Assembly (NCBI GenBank): GCA_036374835.1
Contig: DASUTB010000136.1
Coordinates: 10,902 to 74,901 of the forward strand
Reading direction: 5' to 3'
Source: DASUTB01 sp036374835
GTDB taxonomy: Bacteria > Actinomycetota > Actinomycetes > Jiangellales > Jiangellaceae
Length of the DNA: 64,000 bases
Shown here piece after piece: positions 16,080 through 24,835 of this stretch. The translations under genes were made by a program, and so were the position numbers. The notes below the pieces were generated by a model. The model had not been told where the DNA came from, did not search any database, and saw nothing but the letters and a program-made list of their open reading frames with translations. How positions within the stretch are numbered: position 1 is the stretch's first letter; the number at the start of each line of letters is the position of its first letter.

Positions 16080-17310
16080 CTGAGCTTCCCGTTCCTCTCA
16101 CATAGCCGGTTCGGACCCGGGCCAGCAGCGAGGCCGTCAGCACCACCCCGGCAGCGGTCAGCAGAGCCGCTGGCACGGACACCTCGTCAGCGATGGCCCC
16201 GTTGATCGGGGCGGCTATCGGGCGTGAGCCCAGAGTCGCCATGCCCCACAGCGCCATGACCCTGCCTCGCAGCTGATCCGGAACCTGCCGTTGAATCCGG
16301 GTCTGGAGCGCGACGGCGGCCATCATGAATCCGGATCCGGCGACGACGAACCCGGCAGTCGCGCCCGGGACGGACGGCGCCACCGTGCCTGCCAGCCCGG
16401 CGGCGAGAAACACGAATCCAGCCACACCGATACGGCGCAGACTTGCCAGCCGTCGCAGCAGCCGGAACGAGAACGCGGCCACCACCGCGCCGAAGCCGAA
16501 CGCGGATGCGAAGATCCCCACCAGTTCGCTGCCACCGCCTAGCCGATCCGCCATCGCCGGCGTCAGAGTGACCGTCGGGTCGGCGCCGAAGGCAAGCACC
16601 GCCATCGCCACCACGAGTAGGCCCAGGCTCGGTTGCCCGATCAGGTATTGGACGCCGCCTAGGATCCCTGGCCGGTCGGTTCCGCGGCTTTGGGGCCTGG
16701 CCCTGATGCACAGCAGCACGGCGACGAAGGCGAAATGGGAGGCCGCCGCCACGGCGAAAGCCGACCCAGGCCCTCCGAGCAGGATCAATCCGGCACCCGC
16801 AGCGGGGCCGATCGTGCGGGCGAGGCTCGGTGCGACCGAAGCGAGCGCCAGAGCCGGCTCGAGGTCATCGTCCGGCACCAGGCCGGGGGTGATCGCGTGC
16901 ATCGCCGGACCGGTCAGCGCATTGCCGACACTCATCGCCGCTGCAACGACAAGCAGCGTGGACGGTCCCCCGAAGCCGTCGATCCCACGCGCCAGGAGCA
17001 GCACCGCGAGCAGCCCGACCGAGGCGGCCGAGATCGCCCGGCCGACGATCAAGATGATGCGCCGGTCCCACCGGTCGGTGAGCTGGCCCGTCCACAACGC
17101 CAGCAGCAACGGTCCCCCGAAGAGGACCACGCTCACCACACCCACCATGAACGCTGAACGGGTGAGGTCGTACATCAGCACGGCTGCTGCGATCGTCTGC
17201 ACCCAGTTGCCGCAAGAGGAAAGGATCTTACCGATCGTGAACGGCCCGAACGTCCGGTCCCGGAGCAGGGCCAACGTGGTGCGGCCGCGCATGCCTGATG
17301 TAGTCGCCAT
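16072..17310 (-). CDS. MFS transporter (enterobactin-exporter/EntS-like subfamily)
   Basis: 412 residues with about 12 membrane segments. The cytoplasmic loop DRWDRR after the second segment is the MFS motif A. The layout resembles the MFS_3/EntS group of exporters. ATG 17310 or GTG 17313 are the likely starts, with GGAGG 10-13 bp upstream; an in-frame GTG at 17340 would place that ribosome site inside the gene. Gene order MFS then aldolase suggests transport of a substrate or product handled by the aldolase. The upstream 100-bp gap holds the GGTAT-type site at 17362-17380, shared with the divergent amidohydrolase. Confidence 0.82.
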   Translation of the reverse strand: MATTSGMRGRTTLALLRDRTFGPFTIGKILSSCGNWVQTIAAAVLMYDLTRSAFMVGVVSVVLFGGPLLLALWTGQLTDRWDRRIILIVGRAISAASVGLLAVLLLARGIDGFGGPSTLLVVAAAMSVGNALTGPAMHAITPGLVPDDDLEPALALASVAPSLARTIGPAAGAGLILLGGPGSAFAVAAASHFAFVAVLLCIRARPQSRGTDRPGILGGVQYLIGQPSLGLLVVAMAVLAFGADPTVTLTPAMADRLGGGSELVGIFASAFGFGAVVAAFSFRLLRRLASLRRIGVAGFVFLAAGLAGTVAPSVPGATAGFVVAGSGFMMAAVALQTRIQRQVPDQLRGRVMALWGMATLGSRPIAAPINGAIADEVSVPAALLTAAGVVLTASLLARVRTGYVRGTGSSDA

Positions 17311-17361
17311 CACCCGTGCTGATCCTCCAACCAGCCGCACTCTTGCCCTAGCTGCTTAGAG

Positions 17362-17380
17362 ATATTACGTTTATACCAAT
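17362..17380. promoter_or_regulatory. Candidate operator between divergent MFS and amidohydrolase genes
   Basis: On the minus strand this reads ATTGGTATAAACGTAATAT, closely matching the minus-strand form of the 12656 site (GGTATAACATATTACC). It lies midway between the starts at 17310 (minus) and 17413 (plus), so one bound regulator could control both. Confidence 0.45.
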
Positions 17381-17412
17381 CTTTTTGGCGTCGTAGTCCA
17401 GGAAGGGAACTT

Positions 17413-18270
17413 ATGATCACTGCGATCGATGTTCACGTCCATGTCCACGACGCCCGTGCCCGTGCGATGCGTGGACCGGAGGCTCAGCACCGGGCCGAGG
17501 AGCAGGCCGCCTACTTCAAGCGCGAGGCCAAGTCGCTGCCACTGGAGGAGCAGGCCGCGCAGTATCGCGACCTGAACATGATGGCGGTTCTGATGAACGG
17601 CACCGACGAGACGATCACCGGGATGAAGGCGATTCCCAACGATTTCTTTGCCGAAGCGGTTCAGCGTTTTCCAGACGTCTTTATGGGCTTCGGAATTGTC
17701 GACCCGTGGCAAGGGGAGTTGGCACGCAAGGAGATCCGTCGGTGCAGGGAACTCGGTCTGCACGGCATCGGTGAGTTCAATCCTGCCCGGCAACACTTCT
17801 ATCCCAACGACACGCGCTTTTACCCGCTATGGGAGGAAGCCGAGCAACTCGGCCTGCCCGTACTCTTTCACAGCGGCTACGCCGCAGCAGGCTCCGGCCG
17901 ACCTGGCGGAAGGGGTGTCAAGCTCAAGTACACGCAACCGATTCACCTGGATGAGGTGGCAGCCGACTTTCCCGATCTGAAGATCATCAGTGCCCACCCG
18001 TCCTGGCCGTGGACCGCGGAAAGCCTGGCGATCGCCCGGCACAAGGCGAACTTCTATATCGACCTGTCTGGGTGGGCACCGAAATACTTCCCTGTCGAGC
18101 TTGTGCAGCAGGTGAATTCCCTACTCCAGGACAAGGCCCTGTTCGGGTCGGACGCACCGTCGCTCCCACTGGACCGCTGGCTCCGCGAGTTCGAAGAGTT
18201 GGAGATCAAACCCGATGTCCGACAGAAGGTAATGCTGGACAACGCCAAGAAGATATTCGGCCTTGATTGA
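17413..18270 (+). CDS. Amidohydrolase-2 family metal-dependent hydrolase/decarboxylase (ACMSD-like)
   Basis: 285 residues of the amidohydrolase TIM barrel. Metal-site residues appear as HVHVH near the N-terminus (residue 8 on), LFHSGY near 155, SAHPSW near 197 and the catalytic aspartate in GSDAPSLP near 250. This subfamily includes nonoxidative aromatic decarboxylases (ACMSD, gamma-resorcylate decarboxylase) and lactonases such as LigI-type enzymes. ATG 17413 has AGGAAGGG upstream. It is divergent from the MFS/aldolase pair, and the LysR gene follows after 124 bp. Confidence 0.82.
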   Translation: MITAIDVHVHVHDARARAMRGPEAQHRAEEQAAYFKREAKSLPLEEQAAQYRDLNMMAVLMNGTDETITGMKAIPNDFFAEAVQRFPDVFMGFGIVDPWQGELARKEIRRCRELGLHGIGEFNPARQHFYPNDTRFYPLWEEAEQLGLPVLFHSGYAAAGSGRPGGRGVKLKYTQPIHLDEVAADFPDLKIISAHPSWPWTAESLAIARHKANFYIDLSGWAPKYFPVELVQQVNSLLQDKALFGSDAPSLPLDRWLREFEELEIKPDVRQKVMLDNAKKIFGLD

Positions 18271-18293
18271 TCAGGGCAGAATAACCTTCCCAT

Positions 18294-18307
18294 AGTAAAA
18301 CGTTACT
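18294..18307. promoter_or_regulatory. Short inverted repeat upstream of the LysR gene
   Basis: AGTAAAACGTTACT has AGTAA/TTACT arms around AACG. It lies in the gap between the amidohydrolase stop and the LysR start; autoregulation is possible. Confidence 0.25.
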
Positions 18308-18394
18308 TCTGACCACTTCGGCCCGGAATGCAAAGCTTATTGCCGATTGGGCAGGCCTCGGACCAATGCGATGCAGTACCGGTGGAGGTGCTGG

Positions 18395-19336
18395 ATGAGA
18401 CGTCCTAGTATCCACCAGCTCGAGGTATTCTGCAGAGTCGTCCAGCTCGAGAGCATGGCGCGTGCCGCCGAAGAGCTCTGCGTGGTTCCGTCGTCGGTCT
18501 CGATGCAGATCCAGGAGCTCGAGAAGCGTTTCCACACACCCCTTCTGGTTCGCGGGCCCCGGCGCACCGTTCCGACCGCCGCCGGCTCCGCGCTGTACAC
18601 GCAGGCACTTGCCGTGCTCGAAGGCCTCGATGCCGTCGAGCGCCAGTTGAGCGAGATCAGCGCGCTGGAGGCCGGGGTTCTCCGGTTCGCCACGAGCCGT
18701 ACCATCGGCGCCGGTGTCGTACGACCGGTGCTGCAGTCGTTCGAGCGTGCGCACCCCAAGGTCGACGTCTGCTACCACGTGATGGCCAGCAGCCAGCAGG
18801 CCAAGACCGAGGTCCTGGACGAGCGCGCGGAGTTCGCGTTGATCGGCCGCATCGGACCGGACTGGCCGCTCGATATCCGGCCGTTGTTCGAAGAGTCCCT
18901 GGTGGTCGCACTCTCCCCGAATCATCCGCTCGTCGGTACGAGTCCGCTGACCGTCGAGAATCTCGGCTCGCACGTCCTCCTGCTGCGGGAGCCGCCGGTC
19001 CTCGCCCACAAGCGCGTCCTCGACCTGCTCGAGCGTTCCGGCGTCCATCCCACCATCGTCGAGCTCGGCAGCACCGAAGCCGTGAAGGCTGCCGCCATCG
19101 CCGGTAAGGGCATCGCGGTCCTTCCCCGCACGACCGTCGCCGGGGAGGTCGCCGGCGGCGCGCTGCTGCGCTGTTCGGTCGCCGGGTTCGCACCGCACCG
19201 GACCGTCTTTCTCGCCACCCTGCCCCGAACGCCGCTTTCGCCGGTCGCAGCGTCGTTCGTCTCGCTCATGCGTGAACAACATGCCTCCGATGAGTCGGTC
19301 GACCAGTTTGCCGCCGCGGGCATCAAGACTTCCTGA
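18395..19336 (+). CDS. LysR-family transcriptional regulator
   Basis: 313 residues. The N-terminal winged helix (SIHQLEVFCRVVQLESMARA to about residue 60) is the LysR domain, and residues 90-300 form the two-lobed effector-binding domain. I chose ATG 18395 because GGAGG lies just upstream and the family start falls here; an in-frame ATG at 18347 would add 16 unrelated residues. The next gene on the same strand begins the large CoA-transferase operon 192 bp downstream, so it probably regulates that operon. LysR proteins usually activate genes for degradation of the aromatic acid they bind. Confidence 0.88.
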   Translation: MRRPSIHQLEVFCRVVQLESMARAAEELCVVPSSVSMQIQELEKRFHTPLLVRGPRRTVPTAAGSALYTQALAVLEGLDAVERQLSEISALEAGVLRFATSRTIGAGVVRPVLQSFERAHPKVDVCYHVMASSQQAKTEVLDERAEFALIGRIGPDWPLDIRPLFEESLVVALSPNHPLVGTSPLTVENLGSHVLLLREPPVLAHKRVLDLLERSGVHPTIVELGSTEAVKAAAIAGKGIAVLPRTTVAGEVAGGALLRCSVAGFAPHRTVFLATLPRTPLSPVAASFVSLMREQHASDESVDQFAAAGIKTS

Positions 19337-19528
19337 ACTTCCCTTCGAGAAATTGCCTATTGTTCAGACCATTTGCTCTATGTAAGCATTAGGCTACGGC
19401 CCGATAACCGGATGAAACGGTTTGAAGCGGACATCCGCCTCGTCATCAGTGCGGAGTAGGTCGCGGAGGGAGACTGCAATGCGACATCGACGCAGCGGCC
19501 CGATCGGACCCGCGCATGAGGGCGCGGT
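19337..19528 (+). promoter_or_regulatory. Promoter gap before the 12-gene CoA-transferase operon
   Basis: 192 bp without a gene. The first 60 bp are AT-richer than the surroundings (around 19350-19395), as expected for a LysR-controlled promoter. I could not fix one T-N11-A site or -35/-10 pair with confidence. Confidence 0.35.
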
Positions 19529-20704
19529 ATGAGTGCCCTTGATGGCGTGCGGGTCGTGGAATTCGCCGGCTACGTCGCAGGTCCCTATACCGGCGGCCTG
19601 CTCGCAGATCTCGGAGCCGAAGTTACCAAGGTGGAACTGCCGCCCCGCGGCGATCCGTATCGAGGCTGGGCCAGCGGCAACTACAGCAGCATGTTCTGCT
19701 CGTTGAACCGCAGCAAGCGCAGCATCCTCGTCGACCTCAAGTCCGAACGCGGGCTCGAGGTGGCCCGTTCCCTGGTCCGCAGCGCCGACGTCGTGCTCGA
19801 GAACTCGAGGCCCGGGGCCATGGAGCGCCTGGGGCTCGGCTACGAACAGGTCACATCGGACAACCCCGGTCTCATCTACTGCTCGATCACCGGATTCGGC
19901 CTCGACGGCCCGGACCATCAACGTCCCGGCTACGACACCGTCGGCCAGGCCACGAGCGGGTTGATGAGCCTGCTCACCGATCTGGACAACCCGCAGCCGA
20001 TGGGGATCTCGCTGTCCGACCACCTGGCCGGCCTGTTCGCCGCCTACGGGGTGCTTGCCGCGCTGGCCGCCCGTACTCGCACGGGAGTCGGGCAACGCGT
20101 CGACACCTCGCTGCTGCAGTCGACCACGACCTTCCTAGCCGAGAACATGGCCCGCTTCCTGCACGACGGCGGGCCGCCGCCCACGCGGGAGGATCGCGCC
20201 CGTACCGCGCAGGTCTTCGCCGTGCGCGACGAGGATGGTGCCCCGTTCGTGGTGCACCTGTCGTCACCTGACAAGTTCTGGTACTCACTGCTTCACGCCA
20301 TCGACCGTGCCGACCTCCTCACGGACCCCCGGTTCGGCGATCGAAGCCGGCGCATCGCGCACCGGGCGGACATCCAGGCCATGCTCGACGAGACGTTCGA
20401 CACGGCTCCACGGGCGACCTGGCTCAAGCGGCTGTGGGCCGCCGATGTCCCGGCGGCCCCGATCAACACGTTGGCCGATGTCGTCGACGACGACCAGATA
20501 CGCCACCTCGGCCTGGTGCAGGACGTCGAACATCCGAGCGCCGGTTCCATGCGACTCTTGCGAAGCGGCGTAAACCTGCACGGCACACCCACCCGGATGG
20601 GTCCGGCCCCGCTGGCTGGCGAGCACACGTCGGACGTCCTCGCCGAACTCGGGCTACCGCCGGACTACCTGCCCCCCGCCGACGAGACCTCGACAACGGG
20701 CTGA
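19529..20704 (+). CDS. CaiB/BaiF-type (family III) CoA transferase, copy 1
   Basis: 391 residues. Typical N-terminus (VVEFAGYVAGPYTGGLLADLGAEV) and the R-P-G-x-M-x-R-L-G motif (SRPGAMERLGLGYEQV near residue 93). The catalytic aspartate is probably in SLSDHLAGLFAAYG near 160. It moves CoA from a donor acyl-CoA to a carboxylic acid, activating the substrate without ATP. It opens a block of tightly packed genes running to 32173. A paralog is the sixth gene of the same operon, so the pathway may use two CoA transfers or a heteromeric enzyme. Confidence 0.88.
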   Translation: MSALDGVRVVEFAGYVAGPYTGGLLADLGAEVTKVELPPRGDPYRGWASGNYSSMFCSLNRSKRSILVDLKSERGLEVARSLVRSADVVLENSRPGAMERLGLGYEQVTSDNPGLIYCSITGFGLDGPDHQRPGYDTVGQATSGLMSLLTDLDNPQPMGISLSDHLAGLFAAYGVLAALAARTRTGVGQRVDTSLLQSTTTFLAENMARFLHDGGPPPTREDRARTAQVFAVRDEDGAPFVVHLSSPDKFWYSLLHAIDRADLLTDPRFGDRSRRIAHRADIQAMLDETFDTAPRATWLKRLWAADVPAAPINTLADVVDDDQIRHLGLVQDVEHPSAGSMRLLRSGVNLHGTPTRMGPAPLAGEHTSDVLAELGLPPDYLPPADETSTTG

Positions 20705-20714
20705 GGAGGGTTCG

Positions 20715-21875
20715 ATGTATCAGCGCAGCGCCGCCATCGTCGGGGCCGGCCACTCCCGGCTCGGGGAGGTCCCCGGCTCGACGTCGATCGGCTTGATGGC
20801 GGACGCTGCGGTGGCAGCCGTCGAAGATGCCGGCCTCACCCGCGACGACATCGACGGCATCGTCGTGCGAGGACCCGACGACGAGTACTGCTTCCAGCAA
20901 CAGCTCGGCGAACGGCTCGGACTCGACGCCGCGTTCAGCACCAGTCTCGGCAACGGCGGCGCCAGCCAGGCTCTCGCTGTGATCCTCGCTTCGCTGGCGA
21001 TCGAGGCCGGCCTCGCGACCACTGTGTTGTGCGGCTATGCACGGAACTCTTGGAGCCGTACCCGCCGCTCCGGAAGCCGCCGGGCGCGGATGAACCAGGC
21101 CACGCACCAGCGTACCCGCGAGTGGCGCGACTCGTTCGGCTACTTCGGGGAGGCCGCCACCCATGCGCTCGGCGCCCAGCGCCACATGGCGTTGTACGGC
21201 ACGACCAAGGAGCACCTCGGCCACGTCGCGGTGAGTGTTCGCGAGCACGCCAGCCGGAACCCGCATGCCCAGATGTCCGAGTCGCTCACCATGGCTCAGT
21301 ACCTGGACGGGCGGCTGGTCGCGGAGCCGTTCGGCATCTACGACTGCTCGCTGCGAACCGATGGCGCCGGTGCTGTCGTCGTCACCGACCTCGCCCGGGC
21401 GCGCGACCTCAGGCACGCACCGGTCGTCGTGCGAGGGTTCGGCAGCCAGAACAACCTGCGCGGCTGGACCGTCGACGATCACATGGTGGCAACGGCCGCG
21501 CGGGCCAGCGGCGAGCGCGCCTACCGCATCGCCGATGTCTCGCCCGCGGACATCGATACCGCACAGCTGTACGACTGCTTTACCTACATGGTGCTCGCCC
21601 AACTCGAGGACTACGGCTTCTGCGACAAGGGCGACGGCGGTGCGTTCGTCGCCTCCGGCGCACTGCGGCTCGATGGTGCGATCCCTACGAACACGTCCGG
21701 CGGCCAGCTCTCCGAGGGCCACGTCGAAGGAATGCTGCAGATCGTCGAGGGGGTCCGGCAGCTGCGGCACGAGTACTCCGTCGAGCGCCAGGTTCCGGAT
21801 GCTCGGCTCGCCCTGGTCAGCGGACACGGCGGCAACACCGTGTGCCACTCGACGCTGATCCTGGAGCGGCCATGA
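20715..21875 (+). CDS. Thiolase-fold protein (Ltp/SCP-x-like), probable non-thiolytic aldolase subunit
   Basis: 386 residues with thiolase-superfamily layout. The position of the N-terminal nucleophilic cysteine reads SLGNGGASQAL (near residue 78), with no cysteine, while the C-terminal NTSGGQLSEGH motif and the final GHGGN loop are kept. Cysteine-less thiolase-like proteins followed by a DUF35 gene, such as Ltp2 with the ChsH2 DUF35 domain in steroid side-chain breakdown, act as retro-aldolases on CoA thioesters. The next gene is a DUF35 protein overlapping by 4 bp, so the same aldolase role is inferred. Ribosome site GAGGAGG is upstream of ATG 20715. Confidence 0.82.
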   Translation: MYQRSAAIVGAGHSRLGEVPGSTSIGLMADAAVAAVEDAGLTRDDIDGIVVRGPDDEYCFQQQLGERLGLDAAFSTSLGNGGASQALAVILASLAIEAGLATTVLCGYARNSWSRTRRSGSRRARMNQATHQRTREWRDSFGYFGEAATHALGAQRHMALYGTTKEHLGHVAVSVREHASRNPHAQMSESLTMAQYLDGRLVAEPFGIYDCSLRTDGAGAVVVTDLARARDLRHAPVVVRGFGSQNNLRGWTVDDHMVATAARASGERAYRIADVSPADIDTAQLYDCFTYMVLAQLEDYGFCDKGDGGAFVASGALRLDGAIPTNTSGGQLSEGHVEGMLQIVEGVRQLRHEYSVERQVPDARLALVSGHGGNTVCHSTLILERP

Positions 21876-22336
21876 AGACCGCCGCGAGCCAGAGTACGGC
21901 GGCACTGCGGCGCCCGGCTCCGCAGCCGACCACGGAATCCCAGCCATTCTGGGACGCCTGTGCGCGGCACGAGCTGGTTATTCAACAGTGCCGCTCGTGC
22001 GGCCGGCACTGGTTCCCGCCGAGCAACCGATGCCAGCACTGCTGGAGTGGCGACTTCGCATGGACGCCCGTGTCCGGACGCGGCGAGCTCTACTCGTTCA
22101 CGATCTACCACCGGGCCTACGCGGCCGAACTCGCAGAGCACCTCCCCTATGTCGTCGGCATCGTTCAGCTCGACGAGGGACCTCGGGTGATCAGCAATGT
22201 CGTTGGCGTCGAACCGGACGACGTGCGGGTGGGCATGCCGCTCGAGGTGGTGTTCCGCGACCTCGCCGGAGGTGGCTCCCTGCACGCCTTCCAACCACGA
22301 CCAGGTCCCGGCAACACGAACGGCGAACGCACCTAG
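21872..22336 (+). CDS. Zinc-ribbon/OB-fold (DUF35) partner of the thiolase-like protein
   Basis: 154 residues. A rubredoxin-like zinc ribbon (CRSCGRHWFPPSNRCQHC, about residues 44-61) is followed by an OB-fold from about 70 to 140. This family forms complexes with thiolase-fold proteins and is thought to hold the acyl-CoA. ATG 21872 overlaps the thiolase stop (ATGA), consistent with equimolar synthesis. Confidence 0.88.
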   Translation: MKTAASQSTAALRRPAPQPTTESQPFWDACARHELVIQQCRSCGRHWFPPSNRCQHCWSGDFAWTPVSGRGELYSFTIYHRAYAAELAEHLPYVVGIVQLDEGPRVISNVVGVEPDDVRVGMPLEVVFRDLAGGGSLHAFQPRPGPGNTNGERT

Positions 22337-22354
22337 CGCACTCTCGGAGGAGAC

Positions 22355-23212
22355 ATGGCACAGATCGTTTCCATGATCGGCACGACGCACCATCCCTGGT
22401 ACCACGCCAAGACGTCGAAGCCGGAGTCGGAACTCACCGAGGACGCGAGGAATCTGCTGGCATGGTCGGCCAGAGCACAAGCCTCGGTTCAGCGCGCCGA
22501 CCCGGACGTCATCGTGATCGTGGCAAGCGACCACTTCCACCAGTACTTCTACAACAATATGCCGCAGTTCCTGATCGGCCGTATGACGTCGTACCAGGGC
22601 ACGTTCTACAACGAGGCGCGCGAGTTCGACCTCCCCCGCGTCGATCTCGGCGGCAACCGGCAGCTCTCGACCGACATGATCGAGGCCGGCTTCGAGCACG
22701 GCTTCGACTTCGCATTCTCCGACGAGATGCGTTTGGACCACGCGTGCGTGGTCCCCAGCCTCATCACCCAGCCCTCGCTCGAGATCCCCGTCGTGCCCGT
22801 TCTCACCAACTGCGGTGCACCGCCGATCCCGTCCGGCCGCCGGTTCGTCGAGCTCGGCACCACGCTGCGCAGGGCCATCGAGTCGTCGAACGCGGTCGAG
22901 CGCGTGGCAGTTGTCGTGAGCGGCAACCTGTCTCTCGAGGTGGGCGGGCCGGAACAGATGATGCCCTACTCCGTCGACCCGGAGTTCGACGAGCTGGCCA
23001 TGGAGTGGCTGGTCGAGCGCGACTTCCCGGCGCTGACCGCCGAGTCCACGTACGAACGCCTGATGTCGCACGGCAACACGTCGTTCCAGTTCCTGAACAT
23101 GATCACGATGGCCGCCATGCAAGACGACATGACGCTGGTCCATGCGGAGGCGATGAAGCGGCGCGGCTCGCCGGCGCCGTGCTTCATCTACGAGGCGGGA
23201 GCGGAGCAATGA
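22355..23212 (+). CDS. LigB-like class III extradiol dioxygenase catalytic-type subunit with missing active-site residues
   Basis: 285 residues of the LigB/extradiol class III fold. Iron ligands equivalent to LigB His12 and His61 are present (TTHHPW, His12; ASDHFH, His60), and LDHA gives another conserved histidine (129). The motif that normally reads SGxLSH, carrying the acid-base histidine, reads SGNLSL (Leu194). The usual metal glutamate in a GNET-like stretch reads HGNTS near 239-243. By eye it therefore lacks both the catalytic histidine and one iron ligand. It is followed by a LigA-type subunit overlapping by 4 bp. It could be a ring-cleaving enzyme with changed chemistry or a non-oxygenase relative. 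Confidence 0.8.
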   Translation: MAQIVSMIGTTHHPWYHAKTSKPESELTEDARNLLAWSARAQASVQRADPDVIVIVASDHFHQYFYNNMPQFLIGRMTSYQGTFYNEAREFDLPRVDLGGNRQLSTDMIEAGFEHGFDFAFSDEMRLDHACVVPSLITQPSLEIPVVPVLTNCGAPPIPSGRRFVELGTTLRRAIESSNAVERVAVVVSGNLSLEVGGPEQMMPYSVDPEFDELAMEWLVERDFPALTAESTYERLMSHGNTSFQFLNMITMAAMQDDMTLVHAEAMKRRGSPAPCFIYEAGAEQ

Positions 23213-23610
23213 TCGATCACTACGCAGTCAACAAGTTCCTGTACGACACCGACCGCAACGAGCAGTTCGTGCAGCGCTACATCGATGACCCGGACGGTTA
23301 CGTCGACTGGTACTTCGACGTGCGCCAGACCCGGCTGCTGGACAACGAGAGCGAACACTCGGCCGTCGACCGTCCTGACGACCGGACCCGCACGGCCCTG
23401 AAGACCTACGACTTCACGCTGCTGTACGGGGAGGGGGCGCATCCCTTCATTCTCTGGACCCTGATGTTGCCGGTCATCGAGGCCAAGCTCGCTTCCGGCG
23501 AGTTCGTCGTCAGCGATGCGCCGGACGATGCCAGGGCCGAGAACCGAGCGCCGATGGCCTACTACCGCGAGCGGATCCTGCCGCTCGGCCGGCCGGACTT
23601 CCGCTACTGA
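23209..23610 (+). CDS. LigA-like small subunit of class III extradiol dioxygenase
   Basis: 133 residues, all-helical, matching the alpha subunit (LigA fold) that caps the active site of protocatechuate 4,5-dioxygenase. Segments such as YAVNKFLYDTDRNEQFVQRY and LYGEGAHPFILW are characteristic. The ATG overlaps the LigB-like stop (ATGA), so the two subunits are coupled. It lacks metal ligands of its own, as expected. Confidence 0.85.
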   Translation: MIDHYAVNKFLYDTDRNEQFVQRYIDDPDGYVDWYFDVRQTRLLDNESEHSAVDRPDDRTRTALKTYDFTLLYGEGAHPFILWTLMLPVIEAKLASGEFVVSDAPDDARAENRAPMAYYRERILPLGRPDFRY

Positions 23611-23635
23611 CCGACCACGAGACCGGAGGCATCAC

Positions 23636-24835
23636 ATGTCTGGAGGGCCCCTCGCCGACGTCACCGTCGTCGAGTGTGCGTCGTACATCAGCGGCCCCTA
23701 CGCGGGTCTGTTGCTGGCGCAGCTCGGCGCGGACGTCGTGAAGGTCGAGGCGCCTGGTAGCGGCGACTCTTTCCGCCGTTGGGGAGGAACGAGTCGCGGG
23801 ACTCGCGTACGCCCCCAGTTCGCCTCGCTGAACTATGGCAAACGCTCCGTGGCGATCGACCTAGGGCATCTGGACGGGAAGGCGGCGTACCTCAACCTGG
23901 TGTCCGACGCCGATGCCGTGATCGAGAACTTCCGGCCGGGGACGCTGGACCGTCTCGGCGTCGGCGAGGACGCAGTGCGGCTCCGCAACCCCAGCGTCGT
24001 GTACTGCACGGTTACCGGTTTCGGCCCGGCTGGGCCGTATGCCCGCCGCCCGGCGTACGACGCGATCGTGCAGGCGCTCAGCGGCCTGTGGAGTCTGCTG
24101 TCGCCGATTTCCGAACCGCGCGCGGTCGGACCGGCGATGTCGGACACGCTCGCCGGGCTCAACGGCGCCCTTGCGGTTGTCGCGGGCTTGGTTGACGCAG
24201 CGCGCAACGGGAACGGACCGCGGCGCTACGACGTGAGCATGCTCGGCTCCTCGCTGGGCCTGCTCGGAACCACACTGGCGAACTACGCCGAATCCGGCGA
24301 GCTGGAGACGCCGTTCTCGCGGGGCCGGCGATCGCACTCGATGGCCTTTCACGCGTCCGACGGGCGGCCGCTCGCAATCCACCTCTCGTCGCCCGAGAAG
24401 TTCTGGGTCCGGCTCACCGACGTCGTCGGGCGGCCGGAGCTGCGCTACGACGAGCGCTTCAGCACCTACCCGGCAAGACTCGAGCACTTCGACGTGCTGC
24501 GGGCGGAGCTCAGTGGAGCCATAGCCGCCCAGTCGCGGGACTACTGGCTCGAGCAGCTCTACGCCGCGGACGTCCCTGCAGCGCCCCTGTACACAGTCGC
24601 TGACGTGATCGACGATCCCCACGTTCGGGAGACCGGACTGCTCAGGGAGGCCGTAGGGCCAACCGGCGAGCGGTTCGTCGTGCCCCGGAGCGCGATCGCT
24701 TACGCGGGGGATCTCGGAGCGTGCTCGATGGAAGTGCCCGCACTGGGCGGGCAGCACAAAGAAAGCGAGGAAGTGCCGACCGGCAACGGCCGACGGCTCA
24801 ACGAGTCCACTACAAGGCTGGAGGATCGAATATGA
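23636..24835 (+). CDS. CaiB/BaiF-type (family III) CoA transferase, copy 2
   Basis: 399 residues with the family N-terminus (VVECASYISGPYAGLLLAQL), the FRPGTLDRLGVG motif near residue 100 and a probable catalytic aspartate in AMSDTLAGLNG near 167. ATG 23636 has GGAGG upstream. Its 3' end overlaps the next gene's ATG by 4 bp. The C-terminal 25-30 residues are poorly conserved in appearance. It differs enough from copy 1 to suggest old paralogy rather than recent duplication. Confidence 0.87.
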   Translation: MSGGPLADVTVVECASYISGPYAGLLLAQLGADVVKVEAPGSGDSFRRWGGTSRGTRVRPQFASLNYGKRSVAIDLGHLDGKAAYLNLVSDADAVIENFRPGTLDRLGVGEDAVRLRNPSVVYCTVTGFGPAGPYARRPAYDAIVQALSGLWSLLSPISEPRAVGPAMSDTLAGLNGALAVVAGLVDAARNGNGPRRYDVSMLGSSLGLLGTTLANYAESGELETPFSRGRRSHSMAFHASDGRPLAIHLSSPEKFWVRLTDVVGRPELRYDERFSTYPARLEHFDVLRAELSGAIAAQSRDYWLEQLYAADVPAAPLYTVADVIDDPHVRETGLLREAVGPTGERFVVPRSAIAYAGDLGACSMEVPALGGQHKESEEVPTGNGRRLNESTTRLEDRI

